The notes beneath the pieces are model-generated. The model was not told the origin of the DNA and did not search any database. It worked only from the letters and a program-made list of their open reading frames with translations. The position numbers and the translations under genes were made by a program. A stretch of 36,410 bases of DNA, taken from the NCBI GenBank assembly GCA_035403225.1, contig DAONET010000024.1, positions 1 through 36,410 of the forward strand, written 5' to 3'. The DNA is from DAIRDK01 sp035403225. Its GTDB lineage: Bacteria > Bacteroidota > Bacteroidia > Bacteroidales > FEN-979. Each line of letters starts with the position of its first letter. Within the stretch, counting starts at the first letter, position 1. Below, piece by piece: positions 24,705 through 32,385 of this stretch.

Positions 24705-25702
24705 GCAAGACCATCCTGATCATCCACAACGACCTGTCAGACCAAGCCACCACCGACGAGCTTGATGTCCTCGAACAGGTATCCCTGGTTAAAAAAGCGC
24801 TTATTGAACTAGGCTATGCCGTTCAGGTGCTGCCGGTAAGTTTTAATCTCGAAAAGACAATCCGCGAGATCGGGGAGATCAAACCCTACGCCGTCTTCAA
24901 CCTCGTGGAGACCCTGTACAACCGGAGTGAATTCTCGTTCGTGGCTCCCTCGCTGCTCGGCTACCTGAATGTTCCCTTCACAGGATCGCCATTAGTACCT
25001 ATGTTCCTGGCATCCAATAAGATGATGACCAAAGATGAACTCACCAGGCACCATATCCGGACACCGGGCTGGTTTCCGCTTACCGACATCCGCCGAACCG
25101 AATACAATAAAAAGTACATCCTGAAACCCGTCTGGGAAGAGGGGTCGCTGGGCCTTGATGAAGATAATGTCTTCTGCGGATCGGAGACGGAAAAGATCGA
25201 ACGTTTCGCGAAACTCAATCCGCGCTATTTCTTTGTAGAGGAATTTATCGAAGGACGCGAGTTCAACATCTCGATCATTGGCGATCACAACCGGCCGCAG
25301 GTGTTGCCGCTGGCAGAAATGACGTTCCTCGACTACCCGGAAGGGAAGCCGCGCATCATGGGGTATTCGGCCAAATGGAACGAGGAGTCGTTCGAGTATT
25401 CACATACACGCCGTACCTTTGCCATCCGCGACCGGAACCGTCCGCATATCCAGCAGCTGACCGAAATCTGTGAGCAATGTTGGAATGCCTTCGGATTAAG
25501 AGGTTATGTGCGGGTTGACTTCCGTCTCGACCGTGACAACACCGCCTATGTGATCGACATCAACGCCAACCCGTGCCTTTCCGCCTCCGGCGGGTTCGTC
25601 GCTGCCAGCAAAAAAGCGGGAATGACGTTCCGGGAAGCCATTGACCGGATCGTTGCAGAAGCAGTGTATGATCATCAACTGTACAATGGCAAAACATCGT
25701 AA
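24701..25702 (+). CDS. D-Ala-D-Ala-ligase-like ATP-grasp enzyme 2
   Basis: 333 aa, a second, clearly different ATP-grasp ligase of the same broad type. The Ddl-like N-terminal region is about 1-105 (PYAVFNLVETLYNRSEFSFVAPSLLGYLNVPFTGSP). The ATP site has K142 (YILKPVWEEGSLGL) and FFVEEFIEGREFNISIIG. The metal ligands are D273 (VRVDFRLD), D286 where Ddl normally has Glu (YVIDINANPC), and N288. As in enzyme 1, the D-Ala site motifs of true Ddl are missing. It shares an ATGA overlap with enzyme 1 and is followed after 5 bases by a GNAT gene. It may work as a heteromer or in sequence with enzyme 1. Neither replaces the cell's normal ddl, which would sit in the dcw cluster elsewhere. Confidence 0.84.
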   Translation: MSKTILIIHNDLSDQATTDELDVLEQVSLVKKALIELGYAVQVLPVSFNLEKTIREIGEIKPYAVFNLVETLYNRSEFSFVAPSLLGYLNVPFTGSPLVPMFLASNKMMTKDELTRHHIRTPGWFPLTDIRRTEYNKKYILKPVWEEGSLGLDEDNVFCGSETEKIERFAKLNPRYFFVEEFIEGREFNISIIGDHNRPQVLPLAEMTFLDYPEGKPRIMGYSAKWNEESFEYSHTRRTFAIRDRNRPHIQQLTEICEQCWNAFGLRGYVRVDFRLDRDNTAYVIDINANPCLSASGGFVAASKKAGMTFREAIDRIVAEAVYDHQLYNGKTS

Positions 25703-25707
25703 ATATC

Positions 25708-26184
25708 ATGCTGGAATTCAGAGAACATGCGACCGTTGAGGACCTGAAAGCGATTGAAGATATTCTTCGCTCGTCGGGATTCTTTTACGAGATCGAGATC
25801 CCGGTCGCCGTGAGTTTGTTGGAAGCGTACCTCGAAGAAGGGGACGCGAGCGGTTATCATTTCATTTTTGCTGATGTCGACGGAAAAACCGTCGGGTATA
25901 CCTGTTATGGCGAGATAGCCGGTACCGAAAGTTCTTATGATCTTTACTGGATCGCGATGCACAACGAGTGCCGCGGAAAAGGGATCGGGAAAAAGTTACT
26001 GGAAAAGACCCACGAGGTGATCCGCTCACATGGCGGGATGCTGGTAGTGGCCGAGACCTCCTCGCAGGAAAAATATCTCCCCACCCGTCAGTTCTATCTC
26101 TCCACCGGATACCGGGAAGAAGGATTCGTGAAAGACTTTTATAAACCGGGCGACGGTCGTCTGACGTACGTCAAACGATTTTAA
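25708..26184 (+). CDS. GNAT family N-acetyltransferase
   Basis: 158 aa single-domain GNAT. The central strand and acetyl-CoA loop read YDLYWIAMHNECRGKGIGKKLLEKT (about 80-105; R-G-K-G-I-G pyrophosphate loop), followed by MLVVAETSSQEKYLPTRQFYLSTGYREEG, the usual acceptor-side block with the catalytic Tyr candidate in FYLSTGY. It ends the kamA operon, 5 bases after ATP-grasp 2. In methanogens and some bacteria KamA (AblA) is paired with a GNAT (AblB) that makes the osmolyte N-epsilon-acetyl-beta-lysine; this protein may do something similar here, on beta-lysine or a ligated product. It does not show obvious AblB-specific sequence, so that is inference. Its stop is 4 bases from the convergent ADA-like gene. 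Confidence 0.85.
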   Translation: MLEFREHATVEDLKAIEDILRSSGFFYEIEIPVAVSLLEAYLEEGDASGYHFIFADVDGKTVGYTCYGEIAGTESSYDLYWIAMHNECRGKGIGKKLLEKTHEVIRSHGGMLVVAETSSQEKYLPTRQFYLSTGYREEGFVKDFYKPGDGRLTYVKRF

Positions 26185-26188
26185 TACT

Positions 26189-27127
26189 TCAGGCCGACAG
26201 CCCGTTCTGCCGGATCTCCTCCAGCTCTTCCGCCGAAAAGACGCCTGCCCGGAACAGGTTCAGGTACTCTTGTGAGACGCTTTGCCCGAAAATGATCAGG
26301 TCGTCGGTGTTGATCGTGAGGATGACGCCATGGTCAAACAGGATCCTCGCCGGATGTTGTTGCAGGGAAGGGACGCGCTCCAGGATCACATTACTCGTCG
26401 GGCAGATGTTAAGCGGGATTCGCCGTTCGGCCAGCCATTTCATCACTTCGTCCGAGGCCGCTGCCGCGATGCCGTGCTGAACGGCATCCAGCTCCAGGGT
26501 CTCCACCGTCTCTCTGACCGATTCTGCCGATCCGAATTCCCCGACATGAGCTTTGCGTTTCAACCCCGCCGATCCGGCCATCCGGTAGAGCTCCCGGAAA
26601 CGCCCGGCAGGCTGGCTCAGCTCATCGTCGTACAAATCGATACCGCGAAAATAATCTACCTCCAGGAATCCGGCCAGCAACGGCAACAGCCGTGCGGGAT
26701 CCAGCGGACGGGCAATCCCCAGATCGGGGCGGAAGTCGATGTCGGGAGCTGTCTGCCTGTGAACGGTCTGAAAGATCTCCGCCACATTCCGGGGTGAGCA
26801 TTTCAGTAAAGAGCCGATCCCGATATCGATGCTCATCTCCAGCACGCTGACGCCGTCTTCTTTTGCCTGTTTGAAAGCGCTCCGGAGCGCCGTCTCAAAA
26901 GCGCCGGGTTTGCGGAACACGGGCAGGTAATCCTCCTCGATCCAGCGATCCACATCGTGGATGCCGTTTCCGCCATACACGAAGGGACGGATGGGTTTCC
27001 CGTAGAATGCTTCCATATCGTGCCGGCTGCATCCCATCAAGGAGTGATTGTGCAAGTCTGATTTGGGAATTCTCGTCATCAGCGCCGGATTGCCCGACAG
27101 TAATGCTTCCCGGAATGTGTTATCCAT
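26189..27127 (-). CDS. Adenosine-deaminase-like metal-dependent hydrolase
   Basis: 312 aa amidohydrolase of the adenosine/AMP deaminase superfamily. Metal ligands H26 and H28 in SDLHNHSLMG, then KAHVGEFG (His ligand plus catalytic Glu), AVQHGIAAA (His), NICPTSNV and INTDD (metal Asp). All catalytic positions appear present, but HNHSLMG departs from the HxHLdG of classical Add, so the substrate may be another aminopurine or related compound. No signal peptide, although its partner upstream is exported. It overlaps the M19 dipeptidase gene by 8 bases, the last gene of a pdxJ-M19-ADA operon. ATG at 27127. Confidence 0.82.
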   Translation of the reverse strand: MDNTFREALLSGNPALMTRIPKSDLHNHSLMGCSRHDMEAFYGKPIRPFVYGGNGIHDVDRWIEEDYLPVFRKPGAFETALRSAFKQAKEDGVSVLEMSIDIGIGSLLKCSPRNVAEIFQTVHRQTAPDIDFRPDLGIARPLDPARLLPLLAGFLEVDYFRGIDLYDDELSQPAGRFRELYRMAGSAGLKRKAHVGEFGSAESVRETVETLELDAVQHGIAAAASDEVMKWLAERRIPLNICPTSNVILERVPSLQQHPARILFDHGVILTINTDDLIIFGQSVSQEYLNLFRAGVFSAEELEEIRQNGLSA

Positions 27128-28358
27128 TGAATTGCTGAGCTGCTCGTTCCACTTCTTTCATCACCCGAAAGAGGTTTCCTCCCCAGATCTTCCGGATGTC
27201 GTTGGCCGAATAGCCTCGTCTCAGCAATTCGACCGTGATGTTTTTCATCTCGCTCACATCATAGCATCCGTTCACGCCGCCGCCGCCGTCGAAGTCGGTC
27301 CCGATTCCCACGTGGTCGATCCCGGCCACCTTCACGATATGGTCGATATGATCAACCACCGCGCTTACGTCCGTCAGGACGGGTGGGAAGAGCTGGTCGA
27401 GGTCGTACCATTCTTTCCGGGCCTTTTTCATCATCTCGTCTGATAAACCTTCAAACCCGTGGTATTTCTCCCGGAGAGCCAACCGTGCAGAGTCGCGACG
27501 GGGGTTGGGATCGGGGGTCTTCACGTAATCGCTCAGGATGCACATTTGAATCACCCCGCCGTGAGCGGCCAACGCCCTCAGCATGTTATCATCCAGGTTC
27601 CTCGGGTTGGAGCATAAAGCCCGGGCGCAGGAATGGGAGGCGATGACGGGAGCTTTTGACAGCGCCAGCACATCGTAAAAGCTCTGATCGGAGGCATGGG
27701 AGACATCCACCATCAAGCCCAACCGGTTCATCTCGCGCACCACGTCTTTCCCGAATTCACTCAGTCCGTCGTGCTCAATGGTGTCGTTGGCAGAGTCGCA
27801 GATGTCGTTGTTCTTCGAATGACAGAGGGTGATGTACCGTGCCCCGCGCTGATAGTATGTGTGGATGAGTGACAGGTCATGTCCGATGGCATACCCGTTT
27901 TCGATGCCGATGAAAACGGCTCTCTTCCCTTCTTTTTTGAGTCGTGTCGCATCCGTGGGTGAAGTGGCGATCCCGGCCAGGTCGGTATGACGGGCGATGG
28001 CGGCATACAGTGAGTCGAAGATCATGTTTGTCTCTGCTTTCACCTTCGCGTTGGAGGCCGGGTCACGTTTCCCCTGCGAGACAAACACCGCGAAAAAAGC
28101 GCCATCCAGCAAGCCTTCTTTCATCCGGACCAGGTCGACTTTCGACCGCTCTTTCCGGGGGTCGTGGCGCACGCCAATGTCAAAGCCGCCCTGCATCATG
28201 CGAAGCGGGGTGTCGTTGTGTGAGTCAACGGAGATGATCTTGCGGTGTATCCGTTCGGCTTTCTTCATCAGGGCGGCATCATCCGCCTTCCCGGCTGTCG
28301 CTATGGAGGCAGAGAAGCACTGGGAGAGACATAAAAGAAGAAGGAGGAACCTTTTCAT
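27120..28358 (-). CDS. Exported membrane dipeptidase (peptidase family M19)
   Basis: 412 aa zinc dipeptidase (renal dipeptidase type), which cleaves L-L, L-D and some unusual dipeptides. The signal peptide (about 1-22, MKRFLLLLLCLSQCFSAS) directs it to the periplasm; LSQC is a poor lipobox. Metal and catalytic residues: H47 and D49 in VDSHNDTP, the bridging Glu in IGIENGY, His in MVDVSHASDQS, His in IASHSCARAL, and Asp in VGIGTDFDGGGG. It is complete in length. It overlaps pdxJ by 4 bases (ATGA) and the ADA-like gene by 8. M19 enzymes are known for wide dipeptide range, including dipeptides with a D residue at the C-terminal side. Confidence 0.93.
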   Translation of the reverse strand: MKRFLLLLLCLSQCFSASIATAGKADDAALMKKAERIHRKIISVDSHNDTPLRMMQGGFDIGVRHDPRKERSKVDLVRMKEGLLDGAFFAVFVSQGKRDPASNAKVKAETNMIFDSLYAAIARHTDLAGIATSPTDATRLKKEGKRAVFIGIENGYAIGHDLSLIHTYYQRGARYITLCHSKNNDICDSANDTIEHDGLSEFGKDVVREMNRLGLMVDVSHASDQSFYDVLALSKAPVIASHSCARALCSNPRNLDDNMLRALAAHGGVIQMCILSDYVKTPDPNPRRDSARLALREKYHGFEGLSDEMMKKARKEWYDLDQLFPPVLTDVSAVVDHIDHIVKVAGIDHVGIGTDFDGGGGVNGCYDVSEMKNITVELLRRGYSANDIRKIWGGNLFRVMKEVERAAQQFNG

Positions 28359-29077
28359 GAACGGGGAGTGAGTTGACGTAAATAAAGTTGAATCGTGTTT
28401 TCGAGCCCGTAATACAGGGCGTCGCAGATCAGGGCGTGGCCGATGGAGACCTCCAGCAGGCCGGGGATGTTCTCGTGAAAATACTGCAGGTTGTCGAGGT
28501 TGAGGTCATGACCGGCATTGAGGCCGAGGCCGAGATCAACCGCCAGTTCCGCAGCCCGGATGAACGGGGCTATCGCGGCTTCGCGGCCGGCGGCATAGCC
28601 GGAGGCGTAGCTTTCGGTATACAACTCCACCCGGTCGGCGCCGGTCTTCACGGCATTTTGAATCATCTTCGGATCTGTCTCGATAAAGACGGAACAGCGG
28701 ATCCCTTCCTTCTTGAATTCGCCGATGACCTCTTTCAGAAACGACTCATGGGTGATGGTATCCCATCCGGCGTTCGACGTCAGCACTCCGGGCGGATCGG
28801 GCACCAGGGTCACCTGGGTGGGTTTCACCTCCAGGACGAGCTTGATAAAGGATTCCGACGGATATCCTTCGATGTTGAATTCCGTCGTCACGATCGGCTT
28901 CAGGTCGTACACATCACGATAACGGACATGACGTTCGTCGGGACGCGGATGGACCGTGATCCCCTGAGCCCCGAAACGCTCGCAATCTCTGGCCGCCTTC
29001 AGCAGGTCGGGCATATTCCCTCCCCGGGCGTTGCGGAGGGTGGCGATCTTGTTGATATTTACACTAAGCCGGGTCAT
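28355..29077 (-). CDS. pdxJ: Pyridoxine 5'-phosphate synthase
   Basis: Condenses 1-deoxyxylulose 5-phosphate with 3-amino-1-hydroxyacetone phosphate to form pyridoxine 5'-phosphate in the DXP-dependent vitamin B6 route. 240 aa TIM barrel: LSVNINKIATLRNARGGN (1-20), GITVHPRPDERHVRYRDV (active-site His/Arg), TTEFNIEGYPS, QVTLVPDPPGVLTSNAGWD, DRVELYTESYA, LNAGHDLNLDNL, and VSIGHALICDALYYGLE at the end. The frame opens from a TTG at 29095, but that lies in the -7 promoter box (29093-29100). The ATG at 29077 is right. First gene of a three-gene operon with overlapping ends. Confidence 0.96.
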   Translation of the reverse strand: MTRLSVNINKIATLRNARGGNMPDLLKAARDCERFGAQGITVHPRPDERHVRYRDVYDLKPIVTTEFNIEGYPSESFIKLVLEVKPTQVTLVPDPPGVLTSNAGWDTITHESFLKEVIGEFKKEGIRCSVFIETDPKMIQNAVKTGADRVELYTESYASGYAAGREAAIAPFIRAAELAVDLGLGLNAGHDLNLDNLQYFHENIPGLLEVSIGHALICDALYYGLENTIQLYLRQLTPRS

Positions 29078-29092
29078 CGTAAAACCTTTCTG

Positions 29093-29100
29093 CAAAACTA
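29093..29100 (-). promoter_or_regulatory. -7 promoter element for the pdxJ operon
   Basis: TAGTTTTG on the minus strand. It ends 15 bases before the pdxJ ATG and is back to back with the dtd promoter element, only 9 bases away. Confidence 0.6.
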
Positions 29101-29109
29101 ATGATTTTG

Positions 29110-29117
29110 TACTTTTG
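29110..29117 (+). promoter_or_regulatory. -7 promoter element for dtd
   Basis: TACTTTTG ends 19 bases before the dtd ATG at 29137. It falls within the longer open frame from 29101, so that longer start is not used. Confidence 0.6.
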
Positions 29118-29136
29118 GGAGGAGATTTTCAGACAA

Positions 29137-29589
29137 ATGCGTGCAATCATCCAACGGGCAGGTCACGCCTGTGTTTCAGTCAACGGTGAAGTGAAAGCAG
29201 CCATCGGACGCGGCTTACTGATACTCCTGGGCGTGGAAGAGGCCGACACCTCCGAAGATGTCGGGTGGCTCAGCGGGAAGATCGCGCGGCTGAGGATCTT
29301 TGACGATGACAGCGGAGTGATGAACCTTTCACTCCGGGATACCGGCGGTGAGGCGCTGGTGATCAGCCAGTTCACCCTTCATGCCAGCACCCGTAAAGGA
29401 AACCGCCCTTCGTACATCCGGGCCGCGAGACCCGAAACAGCCATCCCCTTGTACGAAGCCTTCATCCACCAGCTCTCATCCGACCTGGGAAAACAGGTAC
29501 AGACAGGTATCTTCGGCGCAATGATGGACATCACCCTGGTGAATGAGGGCCCCGTGACCATTATTATCGACTCGAAAATAAGAGAATGA
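29137..29589 (+). CDS. dtd: D-aminoacyl-tRNA deacylase
   Basis: Removes D-amino acids (and glycine) mischarged on tRNA, a chirality proofreading step. 150 aa, the exact family length, starting MRAIIQRAGHACVSVNGEV. The two signature motifs are present: SQFTL (VISQFTLHAS, about 78-82) and the GPVT stretch near the C-terminus (NEGPVTIIID), which form the cross-subunit active site. The internal KGNRPSYIRAARP is also typical. Start at ATG 29137, since the upstream ATG (29101) precedes the promoter box. Divergent from pdxJ; followed after 68 bases by a histidine kinase gene with its own promoter. Confidence 0.95.
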   Translation: MRAIIQRAGHACVSVNGEVKAAIGRGLLILLGVEEADTSEDVGWLSGKIARLRIFDDDSGVMNLSLRDTGGEALVISQFTLHASTRKGNRPSYIRAARPETAIPLYEAFIHQLSSDLGKQVQTGIFGAMMDITLVNEGPVTIIIDSKIRE

Positions 29590-29632
29590 TGTACCGGGAT
29601 CGAAAAAAGACTTGCCGGAATTAAAGACTTTG

Positions 29633-29640
29633 TATATTTG
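29633..29640 (+). promoter_or_regulatory. -7 promoter element for the histidine-kinase operon
   Basis: TATATTTG, with a TTG (29612-29614) 18 bases upstream that may serve as the -33 element. It ends 17 bases before the ATG at 29658. Confidence 0.6.
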
Positions 29641-29657
29641 ACTCAGATAATCACTCC

Positions 29658-30398
29658 ATGACTAACGAAACGGATCTGGACAAGATCATAAACGGACTGG
29701 AAGACCAGAACAAACAAAAGACACAGTTCATCTCAACGGTGTCGCATGAATTCAGGACATATATCACTGCCCTTTCCATGAACATACAGATGTTGGAAAT
29801 GTATGATGCCAAATGGGCAGCTGATAAAAAAGCTACTGTCTTCCGCCGGCTCCAGACCTCCATGAAATCGATGGTCCGTCTTCTCGACGAAGTCTCTTTC
29901 CTCTCTAAAGATATTGATCATCGTATTTGTCTTTCTTATTCTGATTTTGACATTCTCACCTTCTGTACCGAATGCATCGGTAAGATCAATACTTCGGGCG
30001 AATATCCCGCCCAGGTCCGCATGACCACGGGCGAAGTGCCGGCCACCCTGCAGACCGATTCATCCCTCTTCAACCTGATCGTAAGCAACCTGCTCATCAA
30101 TGCCGTGAAGTTTTCTCCTTCGGGACAGGCAGTGGGGTTCTTTATCGGGTTGAAGGACAACGATCATTTCCTGATCGAGGTGAACGACAAAGGCATCGGC
30201 ATCCCTCCCGATGAGATGGGACAAGTGCAGGAGCCTTTTTACCGTGCCAAGAATGCCCTTCAGTTTGCCGGTTCGGGATTAGGCCTCACCGTAGTCCGGC
30301 GGGCCGTTGAGATCCTGCAAGGCACCCTCGAAATGCGAAGCATCATCGACCAGGGGACCGAAATCATTGTCACACTCCCAACCCGCAGGCTGTCATGA
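29658..30398 (+). CDS. Soluble sensor-less histidine kinase
   Basis: 246 aa. Short N-terminal helix (1-20), DHp domain with phospho-acceptor H30 in STVSHEFRTYIT, and a HATPase domain: N box VSNLLINAVKFSPSG (about 139-153), G1 VNDKGIGIPPDE, F box EPFYRAKNA, G2 GSGLGLTVVRRAVEI. There is no transmembrane or sensor domain, so input must come from a partner. The H box has HEFRTY where nearly all kinases have HE(L/F)RTP: the conserved Pro after Arg-Thr is Tyr. It overlaps the following hybrid kinase gene by 4 bases (ATGA), so the two form a phosphorelay unit. Cytoplasmic. Confidence 0.88.
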   Translation: MTNETDLDKIINGLEDQNKQKTQFISTVSHEFRTYITALSMNIQMLEMYDAKWAADKKATVFRRLQTSMKSMVRLLDEVSFLSKDIDHRICLSYSDFDILTFCTECIGKINTSGEYPAQVRMTTGEVPATLQTDSSLFNLIVSNLLINAVKFSPSGQAVGFFIGLKDNDHFLIEVNDKGIGIPPDEMGQVQEPFYRAKNALQFAGSGLGLTVVRRAVEILQGTLEMRSIIDQGTEIIVTLPTRRLS

Positions 30399-32296
30399 CG
30401 AAAATCCTTATCATTGAAGACAACAGTGTACTGCTCGACAGCATCTCTGACTTTCTCGCGGAAGAAGGATTCACCATTCTGAAAGCCCTGAACGGAGAAG
30501 AGGGAGTGACCATGGCGCTGGAACATATCCCGGATATCATCCTCAGTGATATCTATATGCCTAAACTCGACGGCTACGGGGTTTTCGATGCTCTCCGGAA
30601 GAACCCTTCCACATCGATGATCCCCTTTATCTTCATCTCGGCAAAAGCGGAAAAAGAAGATATTTTATTCGGATTGAAGATGGGAGCCGATGACTACATC
30701 ATCAAACCCATCGATTTTCCCGAGTTATTAAAACGTATCCTTACCCGGATCGAAAAGAACAACAACCAGATCCAGCTGAGCGAGATCAAATACAAGGCGC
30801 TGTTCGAGTCGGCTACCGATGCCATCCTGATGGTGCGCGATAACGACGGCCGGATCGTGGATGTCAACCCCTCCGCCTGCACCATCCTCGGGAAGGAAAA
30901 AGACCAACTGGTGACCATGAGCGTTCTTGACCTCTTGTCCCGCGCCGATGGCCAATCCCCGCTCCCGTTCTATTCTCCCGAACAAGGATGGGGCGATTAT
31001 TTCCTGGCAGAAGCCAAATGGATCCCGGCTGATAATAAAGTGCACACGATCGAAGTCAGCGGCCGGCGCATCCACCTCATCGGCGAAAACTACGTCTTCC
31101 TCATCGTCCGTGACATCACCATGCAGAAGGAGTTTCAACAGCAACTCATCCAGGCGAAGGAAAAAGCGGAAGAATCCGACCGGCTGAAATCATCCATCCT
31201 CGCTAACATGAGTCATGAATTGCGGACTCCCCTCAACGGCATCCTGGGCTTCTCCGATATCCTGAGGGAAGAACTGAAGTCGACAGAGCTGGTTACCATG
31301 GCCGAAAACATCAAGGATTCCGGAATCTGGCTGCTGAGAACACTCGATTCCATCCTCACGCTCTCACAACTGGAATCAGGAAAGGTCAACCCCAATCCTG
31401 TTGAAACGGATATGGCTCCTGTCATCCTCGAAGTGGTCAATACCTTCCAGGCACAGGCCCGGGATAAAGAGATCTATATCAAAGCAAACGTCCCTGAAGC
31501 ACTGATGTGTGTCTCCGATCACCGGCTTATCCGGCAGATCGTCATGCACCTGGTCGATAACGCCATCAAATTCACCCAAACGGGAGGCATCACCGTGGAA
31601 GCCTCCTTCTCCACCTCCGATCCCTCCAACCTGAACATCCTGGTCAGTGATACCGGCATCGGCATCCCCGCTGAAAGCGCGGAGATGATCTTCCAGGGAT
31701 TCCGCCAGGTGAGCGAAGGCATGGGAAGAAAATTCCAGGGAAGCGGACTCGGACTGACCATCGTCCGGAAGACCATCGACCTGCTTAACGGGACCATCTC
31801 CCTGGAAAGTGAGCCGGGAAAAGGTTCCATCTTCCGGGTGATGATACCCGGCGTCCAGGCTCCACATCCTGAGACTGACCCTCGGGAAGAAAAGGAAGAG
31901 CCGCAGGAAATCATGCCGACCACTGACCTGCCCCTGGTTCTCCTGGTGGAAGATAACTTACTGAACCGCGAACTTACGGCACATTACCTGCGCGATGAAT
32001 GCACCCTCGACCATACCACCCGCGGTGAAGAGGCTGTCGTCATGGCCCGCGAAAAAAGGTATGACGCCATCCTGATGGATATCAACCTCGGACCGGGTAT
32101 CGATGGCATGATCACCACCCGGTCGATCCGCGATATCCCCGGATACCAGCATATCCCGATCATCGCGCTCACCGGCTACTCTTACAAAGAAGAGATCAGC
32201 AAGATCATGTCATTCGGCTGCTCCCATTATATCACCAAACCGTACGACAAACCTTCGCTGGTCAACCTGCTCCGCCAGTCACTCTGTCTGAAATGA
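30395..32296 (+). CDS. Hybrid REC-PAS-histidine kinase-REC protein
   Basis: 633 aa cytoplasmic phosphorelay protein. Domains: N-terminal receiver (about 1-120, phospho-acceptor D52 in ILSDIYMP, switch Lys in YIIKPI), a PAS domain (about 135-255, ALFESATDAILMVRDNDGRIVDVNPSA), a coiled-coil linker, a DHp with H274 in NMSHELRTPLNG, a HATPase (N box VMHLVDNAIKFTQTG, G1 VSDTGIGIP, G2 GSGLGLTIVRKTI), an acidic linker, then a second receiver (about 510-630, acceptor D562 in AILMDINLG, KPYDKPSL at the end). It has no DNA-binding output. With receivers at both ends it can take phosphate from the upstream kinase (H30) and pass it on or back. Start at ATG 30395, overlapping the kinase gene. A response regulator with output would have to lie elsewhere. 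Confidence 0.92.
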   Translation: MTKILIIEDNSVLLDSISDFLAEEGFTILKALNGEEGVTMALEHIPDIILSDIYMPKLDGYGVFDALRKNPSTSMIPFIFISAKAEKEDILFGLKMGADDYIIKPIDFPELLKRILTRIEKNNNQIQLSEIKYKALFESATDAILMVRDNDGRIVDVNPSACTILGKEKDQLVTMSVLDLLSRADGQSPLPFYSPEQGWGDYFLAEAKWIPADNKVHTIEVSGRRIHLIGENYVFLIVRDITMQKEFQQQLIQAKEKAEESDRLKSSILANMSHELRTPLNGILGFSDILREELKSTELVTMAENIKDSGIWLLRTLDSILTLSQLESGKVNPNPVETDMAPVILEVVNTFQAQARDKEIYIKANVPEALMCVSDHRLIRQIVMHLVDNAIKFTQTGGITVEASFSTSDPSNLNILVSDTGIGIPAESAEMIFQGFRQVSEGMGRKFQGSGLGLTIVRKTIDLLNGTISLESEPGKGSIFRVMIPGVQAPHPETDPREEKEEPQEIMPTTDLPLVLLVEDNLLNRELTAHYLRDECTLDHTTRGEEAVVMAREKRYDAILMDINLGPGIDGMITTRSIRDIPGYQHIPIIALTGYSYKEEISKIMSFGCSHYITKPYDKPSLVNLLRQSLCLK

Positions 32297-32341
32297 CATC
32301 TATCTTTTTACATGTTTTGACAGTCATCCGCATACTTTTTT

Positions 32342-32349
32342 TACATTTG
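32342..32349 (+). promoter_or_regulatory. Promoter of the small Cys-rich secreted protein gene
   Basis: The -7 element TACATTTG has a good TTTG -33 box at 32316-32319 (22-base spacer), the best-matched promoter in the window. It ends 36 bases before the ATG at 32386. Confidence 0.65.
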
Positions 32350-32385
32350 CCTCGTTAAAAAGTATTCTTAAAAATATTCAAGACC

